From Kosakonia sp. SMBL-WEM22 (lineage in GTDB: Bacteria > Pseudomonadota > Gammaproteobacteria > Enterobacterales > Enterobacteriaceae): 64,000 bases of DNA. Of this stretch, positions 28,954-37,649 are shown piece by piece (the first letter of the stretch is position 1; every line of letters begins with the position of its first letter). A model generated the notes under the pieces. That model did not search any database and was not told where the DNA came from. It saw nothing but the letters and a program-made list of their open reading frames with translations. The DNA lies in the NCBI RefSeq assembly GCF_014490785.1, contig NZ_CP051488.1:4464001-4528000 (forward strand), read 5' to 3'. The translations under genes and the position numbers were made by a program.

Positions 28954-29768
28954 TTCGCCAGCTCCTGTTTAAGCATTGCGATAACAGGTTCAACTTCTGG
29001 TAACACGCCATGCCATAAAAATACGGCATGCGCCGCTTGCCCTACCAGCATTCCAAGCCCATCTGCGTGATTTACAGCACCAAGCTTTTCGCACCAGGCC
29101 AGGAACGGTGTGCTGCCTTTCTGATAAAACATGTCGTAGCAGTAAGTCTGCGGGCGAATAATAGCTGCCGGCAGTGCCGGAATATCACCCCCCATCCCGC
29201 TCGAAGTCGCGTTAATGATGAGATCAAATTCCCGCTCTACAAGCGACTCCATCTCCACTGCCTGTACGCTTCCGGTATGGGCAAAGAGTTCAGCTAGCGT
29301 CTGTGCACGAGACCAGGTACGGTTAGTGATGGTCAAAGCACAATCGAGTGATAGCAAGGGTAAAATCACCCCGCGCGCCGCGCCGCCCGCGCCCACCAGC
29401 AGAATGCGCGAGCCTGGCCGGATAAATGCCAACCGTTGCAGATCGCTTAAGAGCCCGATGCCGTCGGTGTTATCCCCGAGCAAGCGCCCATCCTCAAGGA
29501 GTTTAAGGGTGTTAACCGCCCCTGCCAGCGCAGCACGTTCCGTCAGCTCATCTGCACGAGCGAAAGCCTCTTCTTTAAAAGGCACGGTGACATTGGCCCC
29601 CCTGCCTCCATTATCAAAAAAGGCATTTAGCGTATTAACAAAATCATCAACCGGGGCCAGCGTTTTCCCGTAAGGGTGATCAATTTGCAACTGGCTGGCG
29701 AATTGCTTATGTATAAGTGGTGACTTGCTATGTGCAACAGGATTGCCAAAAACGACGTACGGTTCCAT
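28950..29768 (-). CDS. aroE: Shikimate dehydrogenase (NADP+)
   Basis: AroE reduces 3-dehydroshikimate to shikimate. The 272-residue product (E. coli length) starts MEPYVVFGNPVAHSKSPLIH, with catalytic Lys in NVTVPFKEEA, Asp in DNTDGIGL and the NADP-binding loop LLVGAGGAARG followed by NRTWSRA, which favours NADPH. The frame is open upstream to 30014 inside tsaC but that extension is a shadow. It lies 4 bases after tsaC. Confidence 0.97.
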   Translation of the reverse strand: MEPYVVFGNPVAHSKSPLIHKQFASQLQIDHPYGKTLAPVDDFVNTLNAFFDNGGRGANVTVPFKEEAFARADELTERAALAGAVNTLKLLEDGRLLGDNTDGIGLLSDLQRLAFIRPGSRILLVGAGGAARGVILPLLSLDCALTITNRTWSRAQTLAELFAHTGSVQAVEMESLVEREFDLIINATSSGMGGDIPALPAAIIRPQTYCYDMFYQKGSTPFLAWCEKLGAVNHADGLGMLVGQAAHAVFLWHGVLPEVEPVIAMLKQELAK

Positions 29769-29772
29769 GCTT

Positions 29773-30345
29773 TTACCCCTGTCGGAAGAGTTCACCGGTG
29801 AGTGCATCACGGATTTCGGAAGGATTCTGCCGGCCACCAGTCGGTACATCGACAACCGGGAACTCTGGTCCGAATTGAGCAACAACCTCCTGAGCTGTTC
29901 TACACGGCGGCAGACCGGATAAGTTGGCGCTCGTCGATACCAGAGGTTTGCCATAAGCCTCGCACAACTCAACCACCAGCGGATGGTCGGTGACGCGCAC
30001 GGCAAGAGAATCAAAACGCCCGGTTAGCCAGCGCGGCGTGGTCGGTTTTGCGGGAAACACGAATGTCACCGGGCCTGGCCAGCAGGCAAAGATTGCCTGA
30101 CGTTGGGTGTCAGACAGCATGCTGTCGTCAATATAGGGTTTCAGTTGCGCAAAATTAGCGGCAATCAGTATCAACCCTTTTTCGACGGGCCGCTGCTTCA
30201 GTTTAAGCAGGCGATGTACCGCGACTTCACTATCTGGATCACAACCCACGCCGAAAACGGCTTCGGTTGGATAAGCGATGACTTCTTCTTTTTTCAGGAT
30301 CGCCACCATTGTGGCGATGGGATCTTTTGGCAGGTTATTCTTCAC
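29773..30345 (-). CDS. tsaC: Threonylcarbamoyl-AMP synthase TsaC
   Basis: TsaC (YrdC/RimN) makes threonylcarbamoyl-AMP from threonine, bicarbonate and ATP for the t6A37 modification of ANN-decoding tRNAs. The 190-residue product has the YrdC fold with AYPTEAVFGVGCDPDS near the N-terminus, the KQRP nucleotide-binding motif and STSANLSG. It sits 3 bases after yrdD in the dprA-smg-yrdD-tsaC-aroE-yrdB cluster. Confidence 0.97.
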   Translation of the reverse strand: MKNNLPKDPIATMVAILKKEEVIAYPTEAVFGVGCDPDSEVAVHRLLKLKQRPVEKGLILIAANFAQLKPYIDDSMLSDTQRQAIFACWPGPVTFVFPAKPTTPRWLTGRFDSLAVRVTDHPLVVELCEAYGKPLVSTSANLSGLPPCRTAQEVVAQFGPEFPVVDVPTGGRQNPSEIRDALTGELFRQG

Positions 30346-30348
30346 GAG

Positions 30349-30891
30349 TTATTCCGCTGGGAGCAGCTTTCCACATTGTTTATTGGCACAGAAACATTTA
30401 ACGCCCTGCGCGGTTTTCTTCTCTGTCAGCAGCGGGTAATGGCACACCGGGCACTCGCCCGCCACCGGTCTGGAATTAATAACGAACTGGCAATCAGGGT
30501 AGCGATCGCAGGAGTAGAAGGTTTTGCCGTAACGCGAACGACGCTGAACAAGATGCCCGCTTCGGCACTGCGGACAACCAATAGCCGTTTCATCAGGCTT
30601 ATCGATTAGTTCGGTGTGTTCACAGGCTGGATATTGACTGCACCCAATAAACATACCGAAGCGCCCCTGGCGTAGCACCAGTTCGGCGCCGCAAAGCGGG
30701 CACAATTGACCATCCAGAACTTTGACGATATGTCCGTCTGCCTGGCTTTTCAGGGGGCGCACATAATCGCATTCTGGATAGTGAGAGCATCCGAGAAAAG
30801 GACCGTGTTTCCCGGAACGAATGACAAGTTCAGCCCCGCATTGTGGGCAGGGCTCATTATTACGCACAGTAAATAGTGCTGATTTGGTCAT
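30349..30891 (-). CDS. yrdD: YrdD, topoisomerase-I-like zinc-finger protein
   Basis: The 180-residue product is built of four tandem zinc fingers of the topoisomerase I C-terminal type: CPQCGAE...GCSHYPEC, CPLCGAE...GCSQYPAC, CPQCRSG...SCDRYPDC and CPVCHYP...CANKQC. No catalytic topoisomerase domain is present. It probably binds single-stranded nucleic acid; the cellular role is unknown. Length matches E. coli YrdD. Confidence 0.95.
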   Translation of the reverse strand: MTKSALFTVRNNEPCPQCGAELVIRSGKHGPFLGCSHYPECDYVRPLKSQADGHIVKVLDGQLCPLCGAELVLRQGRFGMFIGCSQYPACEHTELIDKPDETAIGCPQCRSGHLVQRRSRYGKTFYSCDRYPDCQFVINSRPVAGECPVCHYPLLTEKKTAQGVKCFCANKQCGKLLPAE

Positions 30892-30917
30892 AATAACTCT
30901 TGAAGCTGCAAAAACAG

Positions 30918-31391
30918 TTAATGCAGCATACCTTCATTGACTTCAAAGAGTAATTCTTCCATTTGCTGGTAGGCGTTTTCACACCCCGGAATATTGAAGA
31001 GCACCATCAGGATGACCCATTTAAGATCTTCCAGCTCGAACTCAGCGTTATCCAGTGCCAGCGCACGTTCAATCACCATTTCTCGCGTTTCGAGGTTTAG
31101 CACCTGAATCTGCTCCAGGAATAGCAGGAATCCCCGGCAACTGGCATCCAGCCGTTCACTCTCTTCTGGCGTATAAATACGTAAGGAGAGCGGATCAGAA
31201 GCAAGCTGCATCGGTTCGGCCAGGCCTTCCTGATAATCAGCCAGCTTTTCCAGCCACATCAGCGCGTTGTAGATATCCTCACGATCAAATCCGGCGTCGG
31301 TAAGATCCCGTTCCAGTTTGTCCTGATCCACACGCAGTTCAGCTTCGTTATGGATGTAAGTCTCAAACAAGTACATTAGTACGTCGAACAT
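30918..31391 (-). CDS. smg: Smg, DUF494-family protein
   Basis: A 157-residue acidic helical protein matching E. coli Smg over its whole length (MFDVLMYLFETYI to FEVNEGMLH). The function is unknown, but the gene regularly neighbours dprA, with whose 3' end it overlaps by 29 bases here. No membrane segment or catalytic motif is visible. Confidence 0.95.
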   Translation of the reverse strand: MFDVLMYLFETYIHNEAELRVDQDKLERDLTDAGFDREDIYNALMWLEKLADYQEGLAEPMQLASDPLSLRIYTPEESERLDASCRGFLLFLEQIQVLNLETREMVIERALALDNAEFELEDLKWVILMVLFNIPGCENAYQQMEELLFEVNEGMLH

Positions 31392-32487
31392 GGCTTGCCC
31401 TCCTCAATCGGACATAGCCGCCGGGTACAGCTGCGATCCATCCTGCTAACTCCAGTTCAAGCAATTGAGCAGCTGCCACTGGCACAGGTTGGCCGGCACG
31501 TTCAGCGACGACGTCAACAGGTGTTACCTCATCTCCTACGTTAGCCAAGAGCTCAGGAAATGGCAATGCCACCTTTTCGCCTTCTGGAGGATAAATTGCA
31601 TTTTCGTGCGTTTCCGCCACCCAATTTAGCCCATATTGCAAATGTTCAAGGATCTCTTCTGGGGCGGTAACGGGTGTCGCTCCCTGTTTTAATAGCCAGT
31701 GTGGCCCCTCGCTACCGGGGCTGCCAACGGCACCCGGTAATGCAAAAACGTCCCTACCTTGCTCAAGCGCCAGCCGGGCCGTCACCAACGAACCGCTGCG
31801 TAATGCGGCCTCGATCACAAATACCGCCCGGCTAAGACCGCTGATAATGCGGTTACGCCGGGGAAAATGGCCCGGTTTCGGGGGTGCCGATAAGGGGAAC
31901 TCAGATATCAGCGCGCCGCCCTGTTCAAGTAGCTGGGAAGCAAGAGCGGAATGTCTGCGCGGATAGAGGCTAAAGAGCCCATTGCCCAGCACACCAATAC
32001 TTTTCCCCCCTACGCTTGTTGCGGCGCGATGGGCAACGCTGTCAATTCCCAGCGCCATTCCGCTGGTAATCGTTAAGCCCACACGTGCGAGTGATTCACA
32101 AAAGAGACGCCCCCAGCGCTCGCCATACCATGAGTGCGCACGGCTACCCACTACGGCTAACTGCTGGGATTTCAATACCGCAATATCGCCTTTAACAAAC
32201 AGCGCGCCGGGGTAATCAGCAATGGCGCGCAGTGGTTCAGGGTAAGCGTCATCGCTTGCCGCTATCAGGTGGTGTTGAGGGTTATCCAGCCAGGCCAGAC
32301 AGCGATCGAGTTCGCGTGTCGAAAGGGAAAAAAAGCGTCGCGTCTGTGCCACCGTCATGCCTAAAACCTGCAGTTCGGTAGCCGTCATCGCACCGCTGCT
32401 CTCCAGTTGCTGTGCGATACTCAGCCACTTGTCGCCAGTGAGGTCACCAACCTGTATCAGACGTAACCAAATTTCTGTGGATGTCAT
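31363..32487 (-). CDS. dprA: DNA-processing protein DprA
   Basis: DprA (Smf) loads RecA on incoming single-stranded DNA during transformation. The 374-residue product has an N-terminal helical domain, a Rossmann-like core with VGSRAHSWYGERWG, TSGMALGIDSVAHRAA and FPRRNRIISGLS, and a C-terminal winged-helix domain. It is full length as in E. coli, where transformation is not natural and the protein's role is unclear. It starts the minus-strand cluster and diverges from def. Confidence 0.96.
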   Translation of the reverse strand: MTSTEIWLRLIQVGDLTGDKWLSIAQQLESSGAMTATELQVLGMTVAQTRRFFSLSTRELDRCLAWLDNPQHHLIAASDDAYPEPLRAIADYPGALFVKGDIAVLKSQQLAVVGSRAHSWYGERWGRLFCESLARVGLTITSGMALGIDSVAHRAATSVGGKSIGVLGNGLFSLYPRRHSALASQLLEQGGALISEFPLSAPPKPGHFPRRNRIISGLSRAVFVIEAALRSGSLVTARLALEQGRDVFALPGAVGSPGSEGPHWLLKQGATPVTAPEEILEHLQYGLNWVAETHENAIYPPEGEKVALPFPELLANVGDEVTPVDVVAERAGQPVPVAAAQLLELELAGWIAAVPGGYVRLRRASHVRRTNVLV

Positions 32488-32616
32488 TCCCTCTCCTCTG
32501 CCATAAGCCGTATCGGCAATCCTTGCGATCGGTCACTGATGCTGTCAATCGCCAGGGGATTTGTCTAGAATAGAGGGCATATTCTTTACAACTCCTGAAC
32601 ACAACTCTGGATATTT

Positions 32617-33126
32617 ATGGCAGTTTTGCATGTGTTACATATTCCGGACGAGCGGCTTCGCAAAGTTGCCGATCCGGTAAAAGAAGTGAATGCGGATATT
32701 CAACGTATCGTTGATGATATGTTCGAAACGATGTACGCCGAAGAGGGCATTGGTCTCGCGGCGACGCAGGTTGATATTCATCAGCGAATTATCGTGATTG
32801 ATGTCTCAGAAAATCGCGATGAGCAGTTGGTGTTAATCAACCCAGAATTGCTGGAGAAGAGCGGTGAAACGGGTATTGAAGAGGGTTGCCTCTCTATTCC
32901 GGAACAACGTGCCCTCGTTCCGCGAGCAGAAAAAGTGAAAATTCGCGCGCTGGATCGTAATGGCAATTCGTTTGAACTCGAAGCTGATGGTCTGCTGGCC
33001 ATCTGTATTCAGCATGAAATGGATCATCTGGTCGGTAAACTCTTTATCGATTATCTATCTCCGCTGAAACGCCAGCGTATTCGTCAGAAAGTCGAAAAAC
33101 TGGATCGTATGAACGGCCGCGCTTAA
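32617..33126 (+). CDS. def: Peptide deformylase
   Basis: Def removes the formyl group from nascent peptides. The 169-residue product has the three motifs GIGLAATQ, EEGCLSIPE (metal Cys) and QHEMDH (metal His residues and catalytic Glu). It starts the def-fmt-rsmB-trkA group, with fmt 21 bases downstream, so formylation and deformylation are encoded together. Confidence 0.98.
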   Translation: MAVLHVLHIPDERLRKVADPVKEVNADIQRIVDDMFETMYAEEGIGLAATQVDIHQRIIVIDVSENRDEQLVLINPELLEKSGETGIEEGCLSIPEQRALVPRAEKVKIRALDRNGNSFELEADGLLAICIQHEMDHLVGKLFIDYLSPLKRQRIRQKVEKLDRMNGRA

Positions 33127-33147
33127 CGCAGGCCGAAAAGGATAAAC

Positions 33148-34095
33148 GTGTCAGACTCTCTACGTATTATTTTTGCCGGCACTCCTGATTTTGCAGCGCG
33201 TCACCTTGACGCGCTGCTCTCTTCTGAACATGAGATCGTAGGGGTCTTTACCCAACCCGATCGCCCTGCTGGCCGGGGTAAAAAACTGATGCCAAGCCCG
33301 GTAAAAGTGCTGGCGGAAGAGAAAGGCTTGCCCGTGTTTCAACCCGCCTCTTTACGGCAGCAGGAAAACCAACAGCTGGTCGCCGGATTGAGCGCTGATG
33401 TGATGGTGGTCGTCGCTTATGGGCTGATTTTGCCTAAAGCGGTGCTCGATATGCCGCGTCTTGGCTGCATCAATGTTCACGGCTCCTTGCTTCCGCGCTG
33501 GCGCGGTGCTGCGCCGATTCAGCGTGCGTTATGGGCCGGCGACGCGCAAACAGGCGTCACCATCATGCAAATGGATGTTGGTCTCGATACGGGCGACATG
33601 CTGTATAAACTGGCCTGCCCGGTAACATCTGCAGATACCAGCGCCACGCTTTACGACAAGCTTGCAGCGCTTGGGCCGCAGGGTCTTATCGAGACGCTGC
33701 AGCAGCTGGCGCAAGGCACAGCCCAGCCGCAAGTGCAGGATGAAGCGCTGGTCACCTATGCTGAGAAGCTCAGCAAAGATGAGGCGCGTATGGACTGGTC
33801 CTTGAGCGCAAAGCAGCTGGAGCGCTGCATTCGTGCCTTCAATCCGTGGCCGATGAGCTGGTTTGTGATTGATGAGCAGCCGGTCAAAGTATGGAAAGCC
33901 TCTGTGCTTCCCTCTTCAACGCAGGTTGAAGCCGGCACGATTGTCGACGCATCGAAATCTGGGATTCAGGTTGCAACCGCAGACGGCATACTGAATCTTG
34001 AGTCACTGCAGCCCGCGGGTAAAAAAGCGATGAGCGCGCAGGATCTGTTGAATTCGCGGCGGGAATGGTTTGTGCCAGGCAATCGTCTGGCCTGA
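33148..34095 (+). CDS. fmt: Methionyl-tRNA formyltransferase
   Basis: Fmt formylates initiator Met-tRNA with 10-formyl-THF. The 315-residue product starts at a GTG (33148) and has AGTPDFAARHL near the start, the catalytic Asn-His-Asp region INVHGSLLPRWRGAAPIQ and MQMDVGLDTGDML, plus the C-terminal OB-like tRNA-binding domain. A terminator-like hairpin separates it from rsmB. Confidence 0.98.
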   Translation: MSDSLRIIFAGTPDFAARHLDALLSSEHEIVGVFTQPDRPAGRGKKLMPSPVKVLAEEKGLPVFQPASLRQQENQQLVAGLSADVMVVVAYGLILPKAVLDMPRLGCINVHGSLLPRWRGAAPIQRALWAGDAQTGVTIMQMDVGLDTGDMLYKLACPVTSADTSATLYDKLAALGPQGLIETLQQLAQGTAQPQVQDEALVTYAEKLSKDEARMDWSLSAKQLERCIRAFNPWPMSWFVIDEQPVKVWKASVLPSSTQVEAGTIVDASKSGIQVATADGILNLESLQPAGKKAMSAQDLLNSRREWFVPGNRLA

Positions 34096-34105
34096 TTTCC
34101 TATTT

Positions 34106-34132
34106 AAGCCCGGTTCTGCCGGGCATTTTTAT
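34106..34132 (+). terminator. Terminator-like hairpin between fmt and rsmB
   Basis: GCCCGG (34108-34113) pairs with CCGGGC (34119-34124) around TTCTG, then ATTTTTATTTTT. It overlaps the region just before the rsmB start at 34143, so it may be a leaky attenuator setting the rsmB level rather than a full stop. Confidence 0.7.
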
Positions 34133-34142
34133 TTTTGTGGTT

Positions 34143-35432
34143 ATGAAAAAACAGATGAATTTACGCAGCATGGCTGCGCAGGCAATTGAACAGGTTATTG
34201 AACAAGGGCAATCGCTCAGCAATATCCTGCCGCCGCTACAACAGAAAGTAACTGATAAAGATAAGGCGCTGCTGCAGGAGCTCTGCTTCGGCGTGCTGCG
34301 CGTCATGCCGCAACTGGACTGGCTTATTAATAAGTTAATGTCACGACCGATGACGGGTAAACAGCGGACGGTTCACTATCTCATTATGGTGGGTTTATAC
34401 CAGCTGCTGCATACGCGTATTCCGGCCCACGCGGCGCTGGCAGAAACTGTCGAAGGTGCGGTTGTCATCAAACGTCCTCAGTTGAAAGGGCTGATTAACG
34501 GCGTGCTGCGCCAGTTCGAGCGCCAGCAGGAAGAGCTACTCGCCGAGTTCGCTAACAGCGAAAATTGCTACCTTTTCCCGGCGTGGCTGTTAAAGCGTGT
34601 ACAACAAGCCTATCCGCAGCAGTGGCCGGAGATTATTGAAGCCAGTAATCAACGCCCGCCAATGTGGCTACGTGTCAATCGTCAGCACCATACCCGTGAT
34701 AGCTGGTTGGCGCTGCTTGAAGAGAGCGGTCAGCAGGGTTTCACTCATTCCGATTACCCTGATGCAGTGCGTCTGGCAAACGCCGCACCGGTAACGTCGC
34801 TGCCGGGTTTTAGCGAAGGCTGGGTAACGGTTCAGGACGCTTCAGCGCAGGGTTGTATTACCTTCCTCGCACCGCAGAATGGCGAGCGTATTCTCGATCT
34901 CTGTGCCGCGCCGGGTGGAAAAACTACCCATATTCTTGAAGCGGCACCGCAAGCAAGCGTATTGGCCGTGGATATCGACGAGCAACGCTTGTCACGCGTC
35001 TATGACAACCTGAAACGTCTCGGCATGAAAGCCGAGGTGAAACAGGGTGATGGACGATTCCCCGCGCAGTGGTGCGGCGATGAGCAGTTTGATCGTATTT
35101 TGCTTGATGCGCCCTGTTCGGCTACGGGCGTTATCCGCCGCCACCCTGATATTAAGTGGCTGCGTCGCGATCGTGATATTAACGAACTGGCGCAGCTACA
35201 GGCAGAAATCCTTGATGCTGTCTGGCCACATTTGAAAAGTGGCGGTACGTTGGTTTACGCAACCTGTTCGATTTTACCGCAAGAGAACAGTTATCAGGTC
35301 GCAGCGTTCCTGAAACGTACCCCGGATGCGCAACTGAGCGAGACCGGTACATCAGAAATGCCAGGGCTTCAGAAGCTCCCAGGGGCAGAAGAGGGTGACG
35401 GCTTCTATTACGCTAAGCTAGTCAAACAGTAA
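34143..35432 (+). CDS. rsmB: 16S rRNA m5C967 methyltransferase RsmB
   Basis: RsmB (Fmu) methylates C967 of 16S rRNA. The 429-residue product has a NusB-like N-terminal RNA-binding domain (about 1-140), the SAM motif LDLCAAPGGKTTHILE and the two catalytic cysteines of RNA m5C enzymes, in DAPCSATGVIRRHPDIKW and YATCS. The frame is open upstream to 34065 within fmt; homology sets the ATG at 34143 (MKKQMNLRSMAA). Confidence 0.97.
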   Translation: MKKQMNLRSMAAQAIEQVIEQGQSLSNILPPLQQKVTDKDKALLQELCFGVLRVMPQLDWLINKLMSRPMTGKQRTVHYLIMVGLYQLLHTRIPAHAALAETVEGAVVIKRPQLKGLINGVLRQFERQQEELLAEFANSENCYLFPAWLLKRVQQAYPQQWPEIIEASNQRPPMWLRVNRQHHTRDSWLALLEESGQQGFTHSDYPDAVRLANAAPVTSLPGFSEGWVTVQDASAQGCITFLAPQNGERILDLCAAPGGKTTHILEAAPQASVLAVDIDEQRLSRVYDNLKRLGMKAEVKQGDGRFPAQWCGDEQFDRILLDAPCSATGVIRRHPDIKWLRRDRDINELAQLQAEILDAVWPHLKSGGTLVYATCSILPQENSYQVAAFLKRTPDAQLSETGTSEMPGLQKLPGAEEGDGFYYAKLVKQ

Positions 35433-35454
35433 GAGAGACAACGGATCACAGCAG

Positions 35455-36831
35455 ATGAAGATAATTATTCTGGGTGCCGGGCAGGTCGGCGGCACGCTGG
35501 CTGAAAACCTGGTCGGTGAAAATAACGACATCACCGTTGTCGATACGAATGGCGATCGCCTGCACAGCCTGCAGGATAAGTTCGATTTACGGGTTGTGCA
35601 GGGCCACGGTTCTCACCCACGTGTACTGCGCGAAGCGGGCGCCGATGATGCAGACATGCTGGTCGCGGTCACAAGCTCCGACGAGACCAATATGGTCGCC
35701 TGTCAGGTGGCTTTCTCTCTGTTTAACACGCCAAACCGCATCGCGCGTATTCGCTCCCCCGACTATGTTCGGGATGCGGATAAGTTATTTCATTCTGAAG
35801 CCGTCCCTATCGATCACCTGATTGCCCCAGAGCAGCTGGTCATTGACAGCATCTATCACCTGATTGAATACCCGGGCGCGCTGCAGGTGGTCAACTTCGC
35901 TGAGGGCAAAGTGAGTCTGGCGGTGGTCAAAGCCTACTACGGCGGGCCGCTTGTTGGTAATGCGCTCTCCACTATGCGCGAGCATATGCCGCACATTGAT
36001 ACGCGAGTAGCGGCGATTTTCCGTCATGACCGGCCGATTCGCCCACAGGGCTCGACGATTGTTGAGGCTGGCGATGAAGTCTTCTTCATTGCCGCATCGC
36101 AGCATATTCGTGCGGTAATGAGCGAGCTGCAACGGCTGGAGAAGCCTTATAAACGCATCATGCTGGTCGGTGGCGGGAATATCGGTGCCGGGTTAGCGCA
36201 TCAGCTTGAAAAAGATTACAGCGTTAAATTGATCGAACGCGATCAGCAGCGCGCTGCTGAACTTGCCGAGAAACTGCAAAATACGATCGTTTTTTACGGC
36301 GATGCATCTGATCAGGAACTGCTTGCTGAAGAGCACATCGATCAAGTAGATCTCTTTATCGCCGTCACGAACGATGATGAAGCCAACATTATGTCAGCGA
36401 TGCTGGCCAAACGGATGGGTGCCAAAAAGGTGATGGTGCTGATCCAGCGTCGCGCCTATGTTGACCTGGTCCAGGGCAGCGTTATCGACATCGCCATCTC
36501 TCCGCAACAGGCGACCATTTCTGCCTTGCTGAGCCATGTGCGAAAAGCTGACATCGTGGGGGTTTCTTCCCTGCGTCGCGGCGTCGCCGAAGCAATCGAA
36601 GCGGTTGCGCACGGCGATGAAACGACATCGCGCGTGGTGGGACGTGTAATCGATGAGATCAAACTGCCGCCGGGGACGATCATCGGCGCGGTGGTTCGCG
36701 GAGACGATGTCATGATCGCCAATGATAATTTGCGTATTGAGCAAGGCGACCATGTGATTATGTTTTTGACCGATAAAAAATACATCACCGATGTCGAACG
36801 CCTCTTCCAGCCCAGCCCCTTCTTCCTTTAA
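35455..36831 (+). CDS. trkA: Trk potassium uptake regulator TrkA
   Basis: TrkA is the cytosolic NAD-binding gating subunit of TrkG/TrkH potassium channels. The 458-residue product has two RCK_N/RCK_C repeats, the first with GAGQVGGTLAENL (about 7-19) and the second with GGGNIGAGLAHQL (about 239-251). The channel genes are not in the window. It follows rsmB by 22 bases and ends with a terminator. Confidence 0.97.
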   Translation: MKIIILGAGQVGGTLAENLVGENNDITVVDTNGDRLHSLQDKFDLRVVQGHGSHPRVLREAGADDADMLVAVTSSDETNMVACQVAFSLFNTPNRIARIRSPDYVRDADKLFHSEAVPIDHLIAPEQLVIDSIYHLIEYPGALQVVNFAEGKVSLAVVKAYYGGPLVGNALSTMREHMPHIDTRVAAIFRHDRPIRPQGSTIVEAGDEVFFIAASQHIRAVMSELQRLEKPYKRIMLVGGGNIGAGLAHQLEKDYSVKLIERDQQRAAELAEKLQNTIVFYGDASDQELLAEEHIDQVDLFIAVTNDDEANIMSAMLAKRMGAKKVMVLIQRRAYVDLVQGSVIDIAISPQQATISALLSHVRKADIVGVSSLRRGVAEAIEAVAHGDETTSRVVGRVIDEIKLPPGTIIGAVVRGDDVMIANDNLRIEQGDHVIMFLTDKKYITDVERLFQPSPFFL

Positions 36832-36837
36832 TTCTTC

Positions 36838-36866
36838 AGGGCGCTTTTACGGCGCCCTTCTTATTT
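36838..36866 (+). terminator. Intrinsic terminator after trkA
   Basis: GGGCGC (36839-36844) and GCGCCC (36852-36857) pair across a 7-base loop, then TTCTTATTT. Confidence 0.8.
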
Positions 36867-36973
36867 CCACTTTATTGTAAGGGTCTAACAAGACTCGTTA
36901 TTTTATTTACCTAAATGGAAATTGTTAGGTATGTTGTTAGACTTAGTGTGACGCAAAGCACATGGAGAAGATT

Positions 36974-37387
36974 ATGAGTATGTTAAAAGAGTTTCGCGAA
37001 TTCGCGATGCGTGGGAATGTTGTCGATTTGGCGGTCGGTGTGATTATCGGTGCTGCTTTCGGCAAAATAGTCTCTTCACTGGTAGCTGACATCATCATGC
37101 CACCGTTGGGATTGTTAATTGGCGGTATCGACTTTAAACAATTCGCGCTGACACTACGTGAAGCACAAGGTGATGTGCCTGCCGTTGTGATGCATTACGG
37201 CGTATTTATTCAGAACGTGTTTGATTTCATCATTGTCGCTTTTGCGATCTTCCTGGCAATCAAACTGATCAATAAGCTAAAACGCAAACAGGCTGAAGAG
37301 CCAAAAGCGCCACCGGCACCGAGCAAAGAAGAAGTCTTACTCAGCGAAATTCGCGACCTGCTGAAAGAACAGAACAGTCGCGTTTAA
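36974..37387 (+). CDS. mscL: Large-conductance mechanosensitive channel MscL
   Basis: MscL opens at high membrane tension to release solutes on hypo-osmotic shock. The 137-residue product has the N-terminal amphipathic helix MSMLKEFREFAMRGN, pore helix M1 (VVDLAVGVIIGAAFGKI), the periplasmic loop and M2, and the cytoplasmic C-terminal helix ending in EEVLLSEIRDLLKEQN. An in-frame ATG at 36962 adds four residues; the homologous start is 36974. Its last 47 bases overlap the antisense arfA 3' end. Confidence 0.97.
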   Translation: MSMLKEFREFAMRGNVVDLAVGVIIGAAFGKIVSSLVADIIMPPLGLLIGGIDFKQFALTLREAQGDVPAVVMHYGVFIQNVFDFIIVAFAIFLAIKLINKLKRKQAEEPKAPPAPSKEEVLLSEIRDLLKEQNSRV

Positions 37388-37592
37388 AAGTAAGAAGGCC
37401 AGTGGTAAATAAGCGGTTCGCTTGTTTGCCACTGGCCTCCTGAAATCCCCTTTTTGCATGTTTGTTTTTCCGCAGATAACTTCCTTTTCCTTTTTTATTC
37501 TTTTCAACACGCTGACGAAAAAGCGGGTCATGCAGAAGTGCCTCAATGGCGTTATCGTTTATCTGCCCTTTTGTATGTTGGTAGCGACTCAT
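37341..37592 (-). CDS. arfA: Alternative ribosome-rescue factor ArfA
   Basis: ArfA recruits RF2 to ribosomes stalled on mRNAs without a stop codon when tmRNA fails. The 83-residue frame starts MSRYQHTKGQINDNAIEALLHD and has the conserved rescue region to KGKGSYLRK. A long RNA hairpin spans codons 52-66, where E. coli arfA mRNA is cut by RNase III, so the protein is normally made from a non-stop message, degraded via tmRNA, and released only when tmRNA is short. The C-terminal extension past the hairpin is not conserved. An ATG 12 bases upstream is also in frame. Confidence 0.93.
   Translation of the reverse strand: MSRYQHTKGQINDNAIEALLHDPLFRQRVEKNKKGKGSYLRKNKHAKRGFQEASGKQANRLFTTGLLTFKRDCSVLSAGREFR
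37396..37438 (-). promoter_or_regulatory. RNase III / terminator-like hairpin in arfA
   Basis: A nearly perfect inverted repeat AGGCCAGTGGTAAATAAGCG...CGCTTGTTTGCCACTGGCCT (about 19 paired bases, two G-T type pairs, tiny loop at 37416). It lies in the arfA coding part and just past the mscL stop, so on the plus strand it can also end or protect mscL mRNA. Confidence 0.8.
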
Positions 37593-37649
37593 GTGTTTCT
37601 CCAATTGTGTAGTAAAACGGCCGAAGTGTAGACCTCACGATGAAGAAGA

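Noticed and set aside
29769..30014. An 82-codon N-terminal extension of aroE
   Set aside because: It overlaps tsaC in another frame; the homologous aroE start is 29768.
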